Assembly: GCA_036267355.1 (NCBI GenBank)
Contig: DATAWG010000111.1
Span: 1 to 64,000 of the forward strand
Origin: Pirellulales bacterium
GTDB taxonomy: Bacteria > Planctomycetota > Planctomycetia > Pirellulales > DATAWG01
Direction: 5' to 3'
Length of the DNA: 64,000 bases
Numbering within the stretch: the first letter of the stretch is position 1; every line of letters begins with the position of its first letter. The position numbers and the translations under genes are program-made. The notes beneath the pieces were generated by a model, which made no database searches, was not told the DNA's origin, and saw only the letters and a program-made list of their open reading frames with translations. Shown here piece after piece: positions 1 to 8,948 of the stretch.

Positions 1-59
1 CAATAGAAGCGCTGGGACGGTCCTTTTTCATTGATTTAAAGGATTTTGGGGACATACCA

Positions 60-143
60 GGGGACGCAGCTCTTTTTCACGACTGATCGTCGGGCGGGTT
101 CTTCGGCGGGCAACAGAAACGAGCTGCGTTCTGCTGCGTCCCC
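60..143. repeat. Intergenic inverted repeat
   Basis: An 11-base arm at 60-70 (ggggacgcagc) is exactly reverse-complemented at 133-143, with about 60 bases between. Both arms run into T-rich stretches. Nothing in bases 1-253 looks like a gene: the open frames there are antisense or low-quality. The repeat lies downstream of the minus-strand phosphorylase gene, so it could act as a transcript 3' structure, but no clean terminator is visible. Confidence 0.5.
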
Positions 144-253
144 TTTTTGCCCTTCGTTGGGACGATATCAACTCGCGGCTCACACTCGCAGAGCCAGTGG
201 CACACGAAGATATGCGCGCGTCGAAATGCTTCAATAGGCTGCTGGACAGGCCG

Positions 254-1072
254 TCAGTCTTGCTCGAGCACGCCGAGCACGAGTTTGCGCAGCTTCGGCT
301 CGGCGGCGGCCGCCACGGCCAGTATTTCCGGCAGGCTGACCGGCTGCAAGGCGTCGGGCAGACAAATATCAGTGACAACCGATAGCCCGAGCACGCGCAT
401 TCCGGCGTGAACCGCCACGAGCACCTCGGGCACGGTGGACATGCCGACCACGTCGGCCCCGATGGTGCGCAGGAAGCGGTATTCGGCCCGCGTTTCAAGA
501 TTCGGCCCAGTCACGGCGACATACACCCCGCGGCGGGCCACGAAATTTTCCCGTGCGGCAATGGCCAGCGCTCGCTCGATGAGGGCCGCATCGTACGGCG
601 CCGACATATCGGGAAATCGAGGTCCGAGGCGATCGTCGTTCGCGCCGATGAGCGGGTTGCCGTTCATCAGGTTGATGTGATCGTCGATGACGACGATGTC
701 GCCGCGGCTATATTGCGGATTCATGCCACCGCAGGCATTCGACACGATCAGCGTTCGTGCCCCGAGAGCCCGCATGACGCGCACTGGAAACGTGATCTGC
801 TGTTGGGTGTAGCCTTCGTAGGCATGCAGCCGGCCTTCCATTGCCACAACCGAGCGGCCGGCCAAGCGTCCGCAAACCAACTGGCCGGCGTGGCTGTGCG
901 TGGTCGAGCGCGGGAAATGCGGAATGGCGTGGTATTCGATCCGCGCGTCGGCTTCGATTTCACCGGCCAGAGCACCCAAGCCGGTGCCCAAGATGATTCC
1001 GACATCGGCCGCTGCACTCCAATATCGCCGAATCGACTGCACGGCCTCGTCAATATGCTCGGCGAGATGCAT
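254..1072 (-). CDS. punA: Purine nucleoside phosphorylase (PNP family 1)
   Basis: A 272-residue protein of the trimeric PNP/MTAP family. It cleaves purine (deoxy)nucleosides with phosphate to free base and (deoxy)ribose 1-phosphate in cytosolic purine salvage. Visible signatures are the N-terminal phosphate loop [12 protein letters not shown], the HSHAGQLV segment, [10 protein letters not shown], the SNACGGMNP loop, and the substrate-binding stretch [29 protein letters not shown]. The Glu in the [10 protein letters not shown] segment and the Asn in the VVTDICLPD region fit the guanosine/inosine type, but substrate choice is inferred. The frame extends 5' to a TTG at 1090, but the ATG at 1072 is preferred because upstream bases belong to a repeat cluster. 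It is followed at some distance by unrelated minus-strand genes. Confidence 0.93.
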   Translation of the reverse strand: MHLAEHIDEAVQSIRRYWSAAADVGIILGTGLGALAGEIEADARIEYHAIPHFPRSTTHSHAGQLVCGRLAGRSVVAMEGRLHAYEGYTQQQITFPVRVMRALGARTLIVSNACGGMNPQYSRGDIVVIDDHINLMNGNPLIGANDDRLGPRFPDMSAPYDAALIERALAIAARENFVARRGVYVAVTGPNLETRAEYRFLRTIGADVVGMSTVPEVLVAVHAGMRVLGLSVVTDICLPDALQPVSLPEILAVAAAAEPKLRKLVLGVLEQD

Positions 1073-1093
1073 CGTGGCGCGAATGACCAATGT

Positions 1094-1135
1094 CTAAGGA
1101 CGAATGACTAAGGACGAATGACTAAGGACGAATGA
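1094..1135. repeat. Three tandem 14-bp repeats
   Basis: The unit ctaaggacgaatga occurs three times without gaps, followed by degenerate versions up to about 1195 (for example gaatgtctaatgacgaa and its inverse ttcgtcattc). The same vocabulary recurs at 50590-50715, so this is one copy of a dispersed low-complexity repeat. It sits immediately upstream of the phosphorylase gene. Confidence 0.75.
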
Positions 1136-1189
1136 CTAAAGAATGTCTAATGACGAAGCTCGAATGACGAGCGCCAAGTGACACGTTCG

Positions 1190-1630
1190 TCATTCCCCTT
1201 CGATGCCGTATTGCCGCAGCAGGGCGCGGTAGGCGGGGAGATGGCGGATGCTGTCGAGATCGGGGTCAATTTCGAGATGGCCGAAGTCGTCGTAGCCGCA
1301 CTGCATGGCGACACCCAATTCCTCGATCGCCTGCCGCGGCGCCCCCTGCACGGCAAGCGCACAGGCCAGGTTATAGCGAGCGACGCAATCGCGCGGAGCA
1401 AGCGACACCAACCGGCGGTCGATTTCGAGCGATCGGTCGTATCGCCCCTTGAGCGCCAACAATTCGCCAAGGGCCCGGAGCACCAAGATATAATTCGGGT
1501 TGCGGGCCAGAATCCGTTCGTAGATGTCAATTTGCAAGTCGACCAAACCTAGATCGCCAAACCATTCGGCCGGCTCGCCGGCCGGGCGAGTCGGCTTTGC
1601 GCGTGATGGAGATTTGTCGGCGTTGGACAT
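1190..1630 (-). CDS. TPR-repeat protein, function unknown
   Basis: A 146-residue cytosolic protein with no signal peptide. Residues 30-100 form at least two tetratricopeptide-like helical hairpins (YERILARNPNYILVLRALGE, then SLEIDRRLVSLAPRDCVARYNLACA), followed by a segment ending DSIRHLPAYRALLRQ that resembles the half-repeat common at the end of planctomycete TPR proteins. TPRs mediate protein-protein contacts; no partner is evident. The N-terminal 20 residues are basic and proline-rich. The gene stands alone between the phosphorylase and the acidic-protein gene, both on the same strand but too far away to imply an operon. Confidence 0.75.
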   Translation of the reverse strand: MSNADKSPSRAKPTRPAGEPAEWFGDLGLVDLQIDIYERILARNPNYILVLRALGELLALKGRYDRSLEIDRRLVSLAPRDCVARYNLACALAVQGAPRQAIEELGVAMQCGYDDFGHLEIDPDLDSIRHLPAYRALLRQYGIEGE

Positions 1631-1743
1631 GGTTGAACCTGGATGGGGCCAAACCGGGTGGAAATGGACTCTACATTATTTAGAACCGCCCCAAAACCAC
1701 GCTTTTCAAAGCATCGTCTTCCGCATAGCCGATAGCTTACAGA

Positions 1744-2046
1744 TTATTCGCTATCGTCGAATTCCCCGTCCAAGTCGGGCTCTTCATCGTCGCCTGGTTC
1801 TTTTTCCTCGTCTTCATCGTCGGAATCGACGTCGGAATCGTCGACGTCTTCCTCGAAGTCGTCGTCGAAGTCGTCGTCAAAGTCTTCCTCATCGAATTCA
1901 TCGTCCTCTTCCGATTCGTCGGCGTCGAGATCTTCTTCGATCTCTTCATCATCGTCCAGTTCCTCATCCACAGCCAGTACCTGCGGCGGCTGGCCGAGAA
2001 GGCTTGGTTCTTCCAGATCGGAATTCGGATGGATCACATGCGGCAT
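1744..2046 (-). CDS. Hyperacidic small protein
   Basis: A 100-residue protein. The first 25 residues are ordinary (MPHVIHPNSDLEEPSLLGQP), and from about residue 27 to the end nearly every position is Asp or Glu, with Ser and Phe interspersed. A GAGGAA ribosome binding site six bases upstream of the ATG supports translation. The tail is presumably disordered and polyanionic. Similar acidic tails occur in proteins that bind basic partners or cations, but no function can be assigned. The frame also gives a basic, Thr/Arg-rich shadow in another register, which is not credible. It could be a simple-sequence expansion inside a real short gene. Confidence 0.6.
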   Translation of the reverse strand: MPHVIHPNSDLEEPSLLGQPPQVLAVDEELDDDEEIEEDLDADESEEDDEFDEEDFDDDFDDDFEEDVDDSDVDSDDEDEEKEPGDDEEPDLDGEFDDSE

Positions 2047-2306
2047 GACTCGGTTCCTCGAAACCAGGTTGGATTGACTCTGCTACAACCGATCGAAAAG
2101 CGAGCAGGCCGCCCCTCGATTCACGCTAGCCAATTTTCGCTCCCCGGCTGCGATCGTCAACCCCTGTCGGCTGAGCGATCGTCGATCGTTCGCCGAAAGG
2201 GCGAATCGAATCAGAAACTCGATACGGCTGCCGCACGATTGCGGATCGGTCTAGGAGGCTGGTGCGCAAGAAGCGATGCGGAGCAGCGCTCGGACGTGCG
2301 GCGCTA

Positions 2307-3881
2307 TTAGCGCTTGCCGGCGTCCTCGCGCTGCAGCGCATTGAGCTGGCCGCTGCTTGGGAGAAGATTCATCGCGGATGGGCGGGCGGGCGGATCGATG
2401 CGCAGTCGGCGGGCGGAAATGGTCGCTTGGTCTTCAGGAGGTGCGGCGCCAACGCCCTGCACCGCTTTGCCCTTGGCGATCAATTCGAGATACCGCTTTG
2501 GTTCGGCAATCCCGGGCGCGGCGGCATGCCATTGGCGCAGGATCGGTTCGGCCGCCGAAAAATCGTCGCTTGAAAATAGCGCGACGGAAAGCCATCGCAG
2601 GCAGAGCACGTCGCGGCAGCCGGCGTCGTAGGCGGTTTGCAAATAGGCCCGGGCGGCGACCCAATTCTTTTGTGCTGCCAAGCAAGCGCCGCGCACCGCG
2701 CCGCGTAGCGCATCGCGATGCGGCGTGTCGGCCGGCAATAAAGATACTTGATCGAGCGCCTCCTTGCGCCGGTCGTGCTTCACGTAGAGATCGATCAAGC
2801 GGCGGCGGAGCCGGACGGGGTCGGGCTGGCCGGCCAGCGATTGCTCGACGACTTCGCGCGCCTCGTCGTCTTCGCCGAGCAACTCGAGCGAAAGGCTCAA
2901 ACATAATGTCGCCACATCGCGGATCGCGGCGATGTGCCATGTTTCCAGGTTGAGTTGGCCATGGCGCACGGCCGTCCGATAGGAGCGGCTTGCCAGATCC
3001 AGTCGTCCGGCCCGCTGCATATAGCTGCCGATCGCGCAGAGCAACTGGGCATCGAAGGGGAATGCTTCCAGTGCTTGAACGCAGATTTTCACCTGCTGAT
3101 CGTGCCCGTCCGGCTGGCCATCGTAGGTCGTTAGTAGTCCGTAATAGGCTTCGAGCATTTCAGTCGACGCCGGCCGTGCGACCGCCAATGCCCGACGAAA
3201 GCAATCGGCGGCCTGCCGCGCATCACCAAGATTCATGAGCGATTCACCCATTGCCACCAGCGGAATCGCCGATTCTCCGCGATCGCACAATTCCAATTCA
3301 GCGAGTTTCCAATCACGGCGGGCTTTGCGAGTCTTTACCGCCCGCTCTTGATCTTCCGCATCACGATGGATGTGCCACGGCTTCAACTCCACCCGCATGC
3401 CGGCCGCGATCAATGCCGGATGAAGATTTTCACGTACACGGCCGGTGAAGCTAAGCGCCGGCCGATTCGGCATCAAGCGAATGCGTCCGACCTGCTCGCT
3501 CATGCCATGCTCGCCGGCAGGGGGAAGTTGGATCAACAGCAGGTAGACTTTCGCCGGATCGGCTCCCTCGTCGACCAAGCGGCGAATCTGCAGGGCGGAA
3601 TCCGCCGCAAGACGTTCGTTGGCATCGAGCCAGAGAATCCACTCCCCGGTGCAACTCGCCAGGCACGCATTTCGGGTGGCGGCAAAATCATCGGTCCAAG
3701 GGACATCGACTACCGTCGTCGCTCGACTCAGGGCGATCTGCCGTGTGCGGTCGAGCGAACCGGTGTCGGCAACGACAATTTCGTCGGCGATCGGCCGGAC
3801 GCTGCCGAGCGAAGCAGCGATGGTCGCTTCGGCATCTCGCACGATCATGGCGACCGTAAGCCGTTTTGGTTCCGATGGCAT
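2307..3881 (-). CDS. Family 2 glycosyltransferase fused to TPR repeats
   Basis: A 524-residue cytosolic protein. The N-terminal third is a GT-A glycosyltransferase 2 domain: LTVAMIVRDAEATIAASL, then the nucleotide-binding VADTGSLDRT, DDFAATRNACLASCTGEWILWLDANER (the DAN occupies the DxD position) and later WHIHRD. From about residue 215 to 500 there are TPR-like hairpins (LMNLGDARQAADCFRRALAV, LCAIGSYMQRAGRLDLASRSY). This domain order is common for planctomycete transferases that glycosylate proteins or build surface polysaccharide. Acceptor and donor are unknown. The ATG at 3881 was chosen over a TTG at 3920. A polysaccharide export lipoprotein gene lies divergently 540 bases upstream, which suggests a surface-polysaccharide context. 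Confidence 0.87.
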   Translation of the reverse strand: MPSEPKRLTVAMIVRDAEATIAASLGSVRPIADEIVVADTGSLDRTRQIALSRATTVVDVPWTDDFAATRNACLASCTGEWILWLDANERLAADSALQIRRLVDEGADPAKVYLLLIQLPPAGEHGMSEQVGRIRLMPNRPALSFTGRVRENLHPALIAAGMRVELKPWHIHRDAEDQERAVKTRKARRDWKLAELELCDRGESAIPLVAMGESLMNLGDARQAADCFRRALAVARPASTEMLEAYYGLLTTYDGQPDGHDQQVKICVQALEAFPFDAQLLCAIGSYMQRAGRLDLASRSYRTAVRHGQLNLETWHIAAIRDVATLCLSLSLELLGEDDEAREVVEQSLAGQPDPVRLRRRLIDLYVKHDRRKEALDQVSLLPADTPHRDALRGAVRGACLAAQKNWVAARAYLQTAYDAGCRDVLCLRWLSVALFSSDDFSAAEPILRQWHAAAPGIAEPKRYLELIAKGKAVQGVGAAPPEDQATISARRLRIDPPARPSAMNLLPSSGQLNALQREDAGKR

Positions 3882-4424
3882 GGGAAGCACCCGGTGTTCG
3901 GTTTCCTGGCGTCGCGGCAACGCCCAACACGGATTTGACGGTTACGGCGCCGCTGGTCTTGGACGAGTCGCGGATATGTCCCGCTGGAAAACGTGGCCTA
4001 CGTGGTCGGCAATCGAAGAGCGGGGCGAAGTGTAGCGATTCAGGGCAGATGCCGGAAGGGGAGTCGGAATAGCGGCGGAGTCTGCTTCTTGGGCGCCCCT
4101 GCCCGCGGCTTTGCGTGGGCATGATTCCGCTGTGCGGGGTCGAATACTGCAACATGCTCACGGAGAGCAGCGGTCATGGCAGCCGGGCAATGCCATCAGT
4201 CCCCCCGACCTGGCCAGTTTATGCAACTTATCTCCGCCCTCCGTTCCCGCTACGAGGTGAGTGCTGGAATTGTCGGCTTCGGAAGACTTGGCAAAGTTTG
4301 CGGGCGGATTTGCCGATTATTGCGGTTGTCGAGATTAGGCAAACTTTGATGAGCGTGCTAGCGATCTGCAAGACGGCAGACAGTCGTTGGCGGCGGTTTC
4401 GCGTTCAGTCCGGCAAATTTCGCA
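3882..4424. other. Divergent intergenic region
   Basis: This 543-base stretch separates the glycosyltransferase (minus) from the export lipoprotein (plus). Open frames in it are not convincing. It holds a hairpin of the tgcccac...gtgggca family at 4100-4121 and two related near-palindromes, gcaaagtttgc at 4291-4301 and gcaaactttg at 4339-4348. These are the only candidates for operator sites. No consensus promoter was recognised. Confidence 0.4.
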
Positions 4425-5468
4425 ATGCATATTCGTCGCCAGACAACATGCTCGTGGTGCGCCGCGCTGGTGGCGTGTTGGATTCTCTCGGGCTGCGCGG
4501 CAATTCAGCCTTCACCCGCTCCGGCCGTGCCGCCGCCGATTCCCGTCCAACCGGTGGGAACCGAAATCAGCAAGGTTTCGTTGCCCCCCTACATTATCGA
4601 GCCTCCGGATATTCTGGAAATCGATGCGCTCAAGGTAGTTCCCAAGGCGCCCTACAAGATCGAGCCGCTCGATTATCTGGGAATTCACGTGACCGGAACG
4701 CTTACAGACCAGCCAATTATTGGCACCTACGGCGTCGAGCCCGGCGGCGGAGTAAATCTCGGACCATCATACGGCCGGGCGCAGGTGGCAGGCCTGACAT
4801 TGGAAGAGGCCAGCGAAGCCATCAACCGGCAACTCAGCCGCACGCTGAAGCAACCGCAAGTGGCCGTAACCTTGACCGCTTCCTCGGGCCAGCAACAGAT
4901 CCAGGGCCAGCATCGCGTCGGCCCTGATGGCACGGTCAATCTCGGGGAATATGGCACCGTGCAGGTCACCGGGCTGACGGTCGATCAAGCCAAGCAAGCG
5001 ATCGAATCGCATTTGACGCAGTTCCTCGAAAGCCCCGAGGTTTCGGTCGACGTTTTCACTTATGCCAGCAAGGTGTACTACGTCATTGGCGAAGGGGCCG
5101 GCTTCGGCGACAGCCTTATTCGATTGCAGATCACCGGCAACGAAACGGTGCTCGATGCCATTTCGCAAATCAATGGTCTATCTCGGCTGGCGAGCAAGCG
5201 GATTTGGATCGCTCGCCCCGCGCCCAATGGCTGTGTTCAGCGTTTGTATGTGAATTGGAACGACATCACGAAAAAGGGCGAGACCAAGACCAACTACCAG
5301 ATCATGCCGGGCGACCGCATCTTTCTGGCCGAAAACAAGCTGATCGCCACCGATTCGCTGGTCGGCAAGATCCTCAATCCCATCGAACGGGCGTTTGGAT
5401 TTGCGACTTTGGGCGCAGAAAGCGTGGAGGAAATCAAACGTCCGTCGAGTGCATTCGCAGGACGATAG
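4425..5468 (+). CDS. Polysaccharide export lipoprotein (Wza/BexD-like)
   Basis: A 347-residue outer-membrane-type lipoprotein. A signal peptide ends in the lipobox ILSGC with the acylated Cys at residue 24. Two polysaccharide-export (Poly_export/SLBB-like) modules follow. The first starts YIIEPPDILEIDALKVV with a second, partly repeated YKIEPLDYLGIHVTG. The second contains HRVGPDGTVNLGEYGTVQV. A soluble-ligand beta-grasp segment runs from VYYVIGEGAGFGDSLIR to about residue 290, ending with NYQIMPGDRIFLAEN. Such proteins form the outer-membrane or periplasmic channel for capsule or exopolysaccharide. The doubled start motif is unusual and could reflect a tandem duplication. No Wzc-like kinase or polymerase gene is adjacent. 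Confidence 0.9.
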   Translation: MHIRRQTTCSWCAALVACWILSGCAAIQPSPAPAVPPPIPVQPVGTEISKVSLPPYIIEPPDILEIDALKVVPKAPYKIEPLDYLGIHVTGTLTDQPIIGTYGVEPGGGVNLGPSYGRAQVAGLTLEEASEAINRQLSRTLKQPQVAVTLTASSGQQQIQGQHRVGPDGTVNLGEYGTVQVTGLTVDQAKQAIESHLTQFLESPEVSVDVFTYASKVYYVIGEGAGFGDSLIRLQITGNETVLDAISQINGLSRLASKRIWIARPAPNGCVQRLYVNWNDITKKGETKTNYQIMPGDRIFLAENKLIATDSLVGKILNPIERAFGFATLGAESVEEIKRPSSAFAGR

Positions 5469-5645
5469 GATGAACCAGCGACTCGTTCAATGTCGAGCTA
5501 AATTCGCACTATGTGTTTGTTGGCAATACAGTGACGGTCGTCGCCGAATGCTTTGACGCGATCGGTCAGCGCGGTAGAATTCAAGCGCGGAAGGTGGCTC
5601 AAAATGAGATCGCTGAGCGTGGGGCGCATAGAAAGGGATTCGACC

Positions 5646-6119
5646 ATGGCAGCCACAATTTCAAACGCACTACCCGGAACGGCGCGGCGTGGATTGTCCG
5701 CTGGCGTAGCGCGCTGGGCGATTCTGGCGGCTGCGGGATGGATCGCGATCGGATTGAGCGGATCGGCGGCATTCGCTCAATTTGCCGGGCCTTCGAATTT
5801 GCAATACAATCCGAGCCCAACGTTAAGCCCCTATCTCTTGTTGTTCGGCAACAATGGAACGAACGGCTTTGGAGCGCTGAATAATTACAATACGCTGGTG
5901 CGCCCGTTCTTGGATCAAAATCAGCTCAACGCACAGCAGTATCAAAACAACTACGCGCAATCCAACCAGATCAGCCTGTTGCAACAGCAGTTGAACCAAG
6001 TTCGCGAGTCGACCGGCTTGGGCACGACCGGTTTCGCCGGCCGCATCCGTCCGACCGGGCAAGCGGCCACGTATTTGAACTACTCGCACTTTTACACCGG
6101 TGCAAACACGCGCCACTGA
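5646..6119 (+). CDS. Small exported protein, Asn/Gln-rich
   Basis: A 157-residue protein beginning at the ATG at 5646, with in-frame alternatives at 5553 and 5604. A basic N-terminus, a hydrophobic stretch (WAILAAAGWIAIGLSGSAAFA) and an AFA-type cleavage site predict Sec export. The mature part is rich in Asn, Gln and Tyr (for example LNAQQYQNNYAQSNQISLL) with a short amphipathic or coiled segment, and ends in TGQAATYLNYSHFYTGA. No enzymatic motif is visible. It directly follows the polysaccharide export gene and is closed by a strong terminator, so the two may be cotranscribed. Function is unknown. Confidence 0.72.
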   Translation: MAATISNALPGTARRGLSAGVARWAILAAAGWIAIGLSGSAAFAQFAGPSNLQYNPSPTLSPYLLLFGNNGTNGFGALNNYNTLVRPFLDQNQLNAQQYQNNYAQSNQISLLQQQLNQVRESTGLGTTGFAGRIRPTGQAATYLNYSHFYTGANTRH

Positions 6120-6150
6120 GTGGGCGTTTCTCCCAAGAAGCGATGTTCAG

Positions 6151-6176
6151 CCCTCGGCTCACGCCGAGGGTTTTTT
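6151..6176 (+). terminator. Rho-independent terminator
   Basis: A perfect 8-bp stem (ccctcggc / gccgaggg) with a 4-base loop tcac is followed by six T residues, 32 bases after the stop codon of the small exported protein. It is the clearest intrinsic terminator in the window. Confidence 0.9.
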
Positions 6177-6461
6177 GTTGCGCTCGTCGTCGCCGCTCGC
6201 GCCCGACGACCGCCCCGTGGCGAAGTCTCGGGCATTCGCCGCCAATTTGACTCATGGATGTTTTCGAGCTAAATATTCAATGGCACTCGCCAAATCCGAC
6301 ATTCGTCGCTCGCTGAACCAAACCGTCGCGCTAAGTTTTGCTCCCGCATTTGCCGTCGTCGCATGGCGGTCTGGCCCCTCCAGACACGGAAGCTGCATCC
6401 ATTGCGATTCCGGCATCGTCGTTCCCGATTTTCCCAACACTCCGCCTGCTAGCTTGCACCG

Positions 6462-6926
6462 ATGAAAACACAGTTCAGCTGTCGACGGCCACAGTTCGAT
6501 ATCCGTTCGAGTGTTTCGGAACGGGAGATCCGCGACTGTGTGCGCAGTCTGTTGGCGTCGCATTTCGGACGCACGTATGCGATGGATCGGCGTCGCGAGC
6601 GGAGATTTCCCTTCCCACATCTGGTGCATCTGACGCCGCTGGCCGGCGACGGCCGGACACCGGGCGGTCCGGCGATGGTGGCGGTGGGACGAGAATTGTC
6701 GGAAGGCGGCTTTGGATTCTTCCATGCGGCGCCGCTCGCCCATCGGCAAATGATCGCCTCGCTGGAAACGGCTGACAGCCGCTGGTTCAGCCTCGTGGTC
6801 GATCTCACATGGTGCCGCTTCATGCGCCACGGATGGTATGAAAGCGGCGGGCGGTTTCTGCGAACCATTCCGATCGGCCAGCCGACCCTGCCGCGCGCCC
6901 TCGCGCTGCCGGAGTATCAGATCTAA
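6462..6926 (+). CDS. PilZ-like domain protein
   Basis: A 154-residue cytosolic protein. Residues 43-49 (RRRERRF) resemble the RxxxR motif, and residues around 79 (RELSEGGFGF) resemble the (D/N)xSxxG motif of PilZ domains, which bind cyclic di-GMP. Between them is a beta-strand pattern. The second motif has Glu where Asp or Asn is usual, so ligand binding is uncertain. A region before residue 41 looks like a separate helical extension. If it binds c-di-GMP, its closeness to the polysaccharide export gene would fit control of surface polymer. Assignment rests only on motif shape. Confidence 0.6.
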   Translation: MKTQFSCRRPQFDIRSSVSEREIRDCVRSLLASHFGRTYAMDRRRERRFPFPHLVHLTPLAGDGRTPGGPAMVAVGRELSEGGFGFFHAAPLAHRQMIASLETADSRWFSLVVDLTWCRFMRHGWYESGGRFLRTIPIGQPTLPRALALPEYQI

Positions 6927-6988
6927 CGAGACCGGCGGCCAACATATCGCCGCTCATGGGAATTTGATCGCGCGACAGCGGCAAGGCG

Positions 6989-8119
6989 CTAGCGGCCGGT
7001 TGCATCCGCCAATTCGTCGGCGAATTGGCGTCGCAAAGCATCGCGCCGCTCGGGAGTCCAGAGTGCGAAGAAGGCATGCAGACCGTTCGTGATTGCCTCC
7101 GCATCGGATGCAAGCAATCGCCCGAGCAAAGCGCGCTCCTCCGGGCACTCGGTTTCGTTCAGCCAGGCTTGCAACCGGCCTTCCGATGCCACCCGGTCGT
7201 TGATGTGGCCTAAGTGTTCGAGGATTTCAATCACCTGTGGATAGAGGGCCTTGCGGCAATTGCTGCCCAGCGCCGCGGCAAAGATCTCCATCGCATAGCG
7301 CAGCTCTTTACCGGCAATGCGAAACCGGTGCAGCCGGCCGGTGTCGGAAAGGTCCGCATCCGCGGCGGTAAACCACGCATCGACCAAGTGCCGGATTTCA
7401 TGGCGCGCCGCTTCGGCGATCGACGGCTCGCGGCCCAAACAGCATTCGCCGTCGCACAAACCGGTGTCGTGGGCGGCTTGATCGTGCGAAGTATCCGAAG
7501 CGCCGGCGGTCGCCGCTTGATGTGCTGCAACGCCCGAAGCGGTCGTGCCGAGGCCGGTGCCCGCCGAACTCGCTGTCGCAGATCCGTCGCTCGTACTCGC
7601 GGCGCCACATCCTGCTTCGCCGCAGCAATCGTCTGCAGTCGTTCTTCGCATTCGTACTCGACGCAGAAGCTTGTGGATCCGTCGGCGAAATCGTTTGGGT
7701 TGCAATCCCCGATAAACCTCAATGATTGCGGGCTGAGCAGCCTTGCGCGCTGCGGCAATGCGATCCACGATCGCGGCGGCTGCAGCGCTCCGGTCGGCGA
7801 ATTCTTTGCGAAAGCGCATCGCGATCACGTCGAGATCGCGGGCTTCGCCGGCGGCGCGGCGAATTCGCTTCAGTTGCCGATCGAACCAAGCGGCTCGCCG
7901 GGACGGCAGATAGGGCGCAAACGTCTTCATGGCCGCATGCGCGCGCCGACTGGCGACACGAAGTTGATGAATGTGTTCAACGTCTTCTTTTGCCTCGGCC
8001 GCCAACGGCAACCGGCTCCACAGCCATCGCAAACGCGCCTTCAGCGCACGCCGAGCCACCCGAGTGACTGGTTCCGCTAGCGATTCGACGGCGATCCACT
8101 TGCTATTGGTGGTCGTCAA
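6989..8119 (-). CDS. CHAD domain protein with Cys-rich insertion
   Basis: A 376-residue protein with the CHAD helical-bundle fold: EHIHQLRVASRRAHAAMKTF, RIRRAAGEARDLDVIAMR, then RFRIAGKELRYAMEIFA and HLGHINDRVA near the C-terminus. The conserved His, Arg and Lys are thought to bind polyphosphate or other polyanions. CHAD proteins often associate with polyphosphate granules and CYTH phosphatases, but no CYTH gene is nearby. Between the two halves, at about residues 165-235, lies a low-complexity insertion with several Cys clusters (DDCCGEAGCG, DGECCLG). The initiator appears to be TTG at 8119, since no ATG fits before the conserved start of the domain. Confidence 0.85.
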   Translation of the reverse strand: MTTTNSKWIAVESLAEPVTRVARRALKARLRWLWSRLPLAAEAKEDVEHIHQLRVASRRAHAAMKTFAPYLPSRRAAWFDRQLKRIRRAAGEARDLDVIAMRFRKEFADRSAAAAAIVDRIAAARKAAQPAIIEVYRGLQPKRFRRRIHKLLRRVRMRRTTADDCCGEAGCGAASTSDGSATASSAGTGLGTTASGVAAHQAATAGASDTSHDQAAHDTGLCDGECCLGREPSIAEAARHEIRHLVDAWFTAADADLSDTGRLHRFRIAGKELRYAMEIFAAALGSNCRKALYPQVIEILEHLGHINDRVASEGRLQAWLNETECPEERALLGRLLASDAEAITNGLHAFFALWTPERRDALRRQFADELADATGR

Positions 8120-8175
8120 GCGAGTGATGTCTCTAAAAAGTGTGGCAACTGATAAACAAACCTCGCGGCCGCCCC

Positions 8176-8799
8176 CTAACGCCGGCGAGCCGGCCCTTGC
8201 TCGGTCTGGCCGTCGCGTAGCCGGTCGCCATTCGTTTCCGCGCCGCGTGCTGCGGGTTCTGCAGCCTCGATGTTCTTCTCCGCTGACCGATTCGTAGTTC
8301 CCGGGCCGTTCAGCAAAAGACCCATTGTGAGCTTGTTATCGTATTGGCCATCGAGTTTTCTGGCATTGCGCAACAAGCCCTCTTCTTCGAAACCGAATCG
8401 CTTGTAGAGACGTATGGCGATCTCGTTCGTATCAACTACGTTCAACTCAATCCGTTCCAAACCGCGCGCGCGGGCCGCGGCCAGCGCTGCTCGCAATAAC
8501 CGCCGACCGATGCCTCTTCCGCGATAATCGGGATCGACTCCCATCGCCAACCGGCCGCAATGGCGGGACGATTCACGCAGGTCGGGCACGATATCGCACC
8601 AACCGACCACCGCTCCACCATCGATCGCCACCACGTGCGGCGCCGCTTGCCCGATATGCCGCAATACCAACTCGCGAACTGCTTCCAGCGGCGGCGCTTC
8701 GACCAGCGCGAGGTATTTTCGCTGGCGCGCGACACGGTCCAAAACGGCGTGGAAGCCGGCGATGTGGCGCTCGGCAATTGGCACGATGTGGATCGTCAA
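8176..8799 (-). CDS. GNAT-family N-acetyltransferase
   Basis: A 207-residue protein with the acetyl-CoA binding motif A (LAMGVDPDYRGRGIGRRLLRAAL, residues about 90-112) and motif B (IELNVVDTNEIAIRLYKRFGFEEEG). It resembles Rim-type or ribosomal-protein-like acetyltransferases, but the substrate cannot be told. It starts at TTG (8799) with GGAG six bases upstream. Roughly 40 residues after the fold are hydrophilic, Glu/Ala/Arg-rich and probably a non-conserved tail. Confidence 0.88.
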   Translation of the reverse strand: MTIHIVPIAERHIAGFHAVLDRVARQRKYLALVEAPPLEAVRELVLRHIGQAAPHVVAIDGGAVVGWCDIVPDLRESSRHCGRLAMGVDPDYRGRGIGRRLLRAALAAARARGLERIELNVVDTNEIAIRLYKRFGFEEEGLLRNARKLDGQYDNKLTMGLLLNGPGTTNRSAEKNIEAAEPAARGAETNGDRLRDGQTEQGPARRR

Positions 8800-8948
8800 T
8801 TCAGCTCCGTGCGCTCGCGAATAGTGGTTTCGCCGCTTTGCCTAGCCGGCAAAGTTCTGCATTATTTCAAGCGGCCGCTGCGAATGGCAAGTGTCTGCGA
8901 TCGGCTTTTCGCCGATCGTGGCGTAAGTCAGAAGAATTCCGCCCGTCG

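Noticed and set aside
407-1111. 234-codon plus-strand frame
   Set aside because: It is antisense to the purine nucleoside phosphorylase gene, which has full family motifs.
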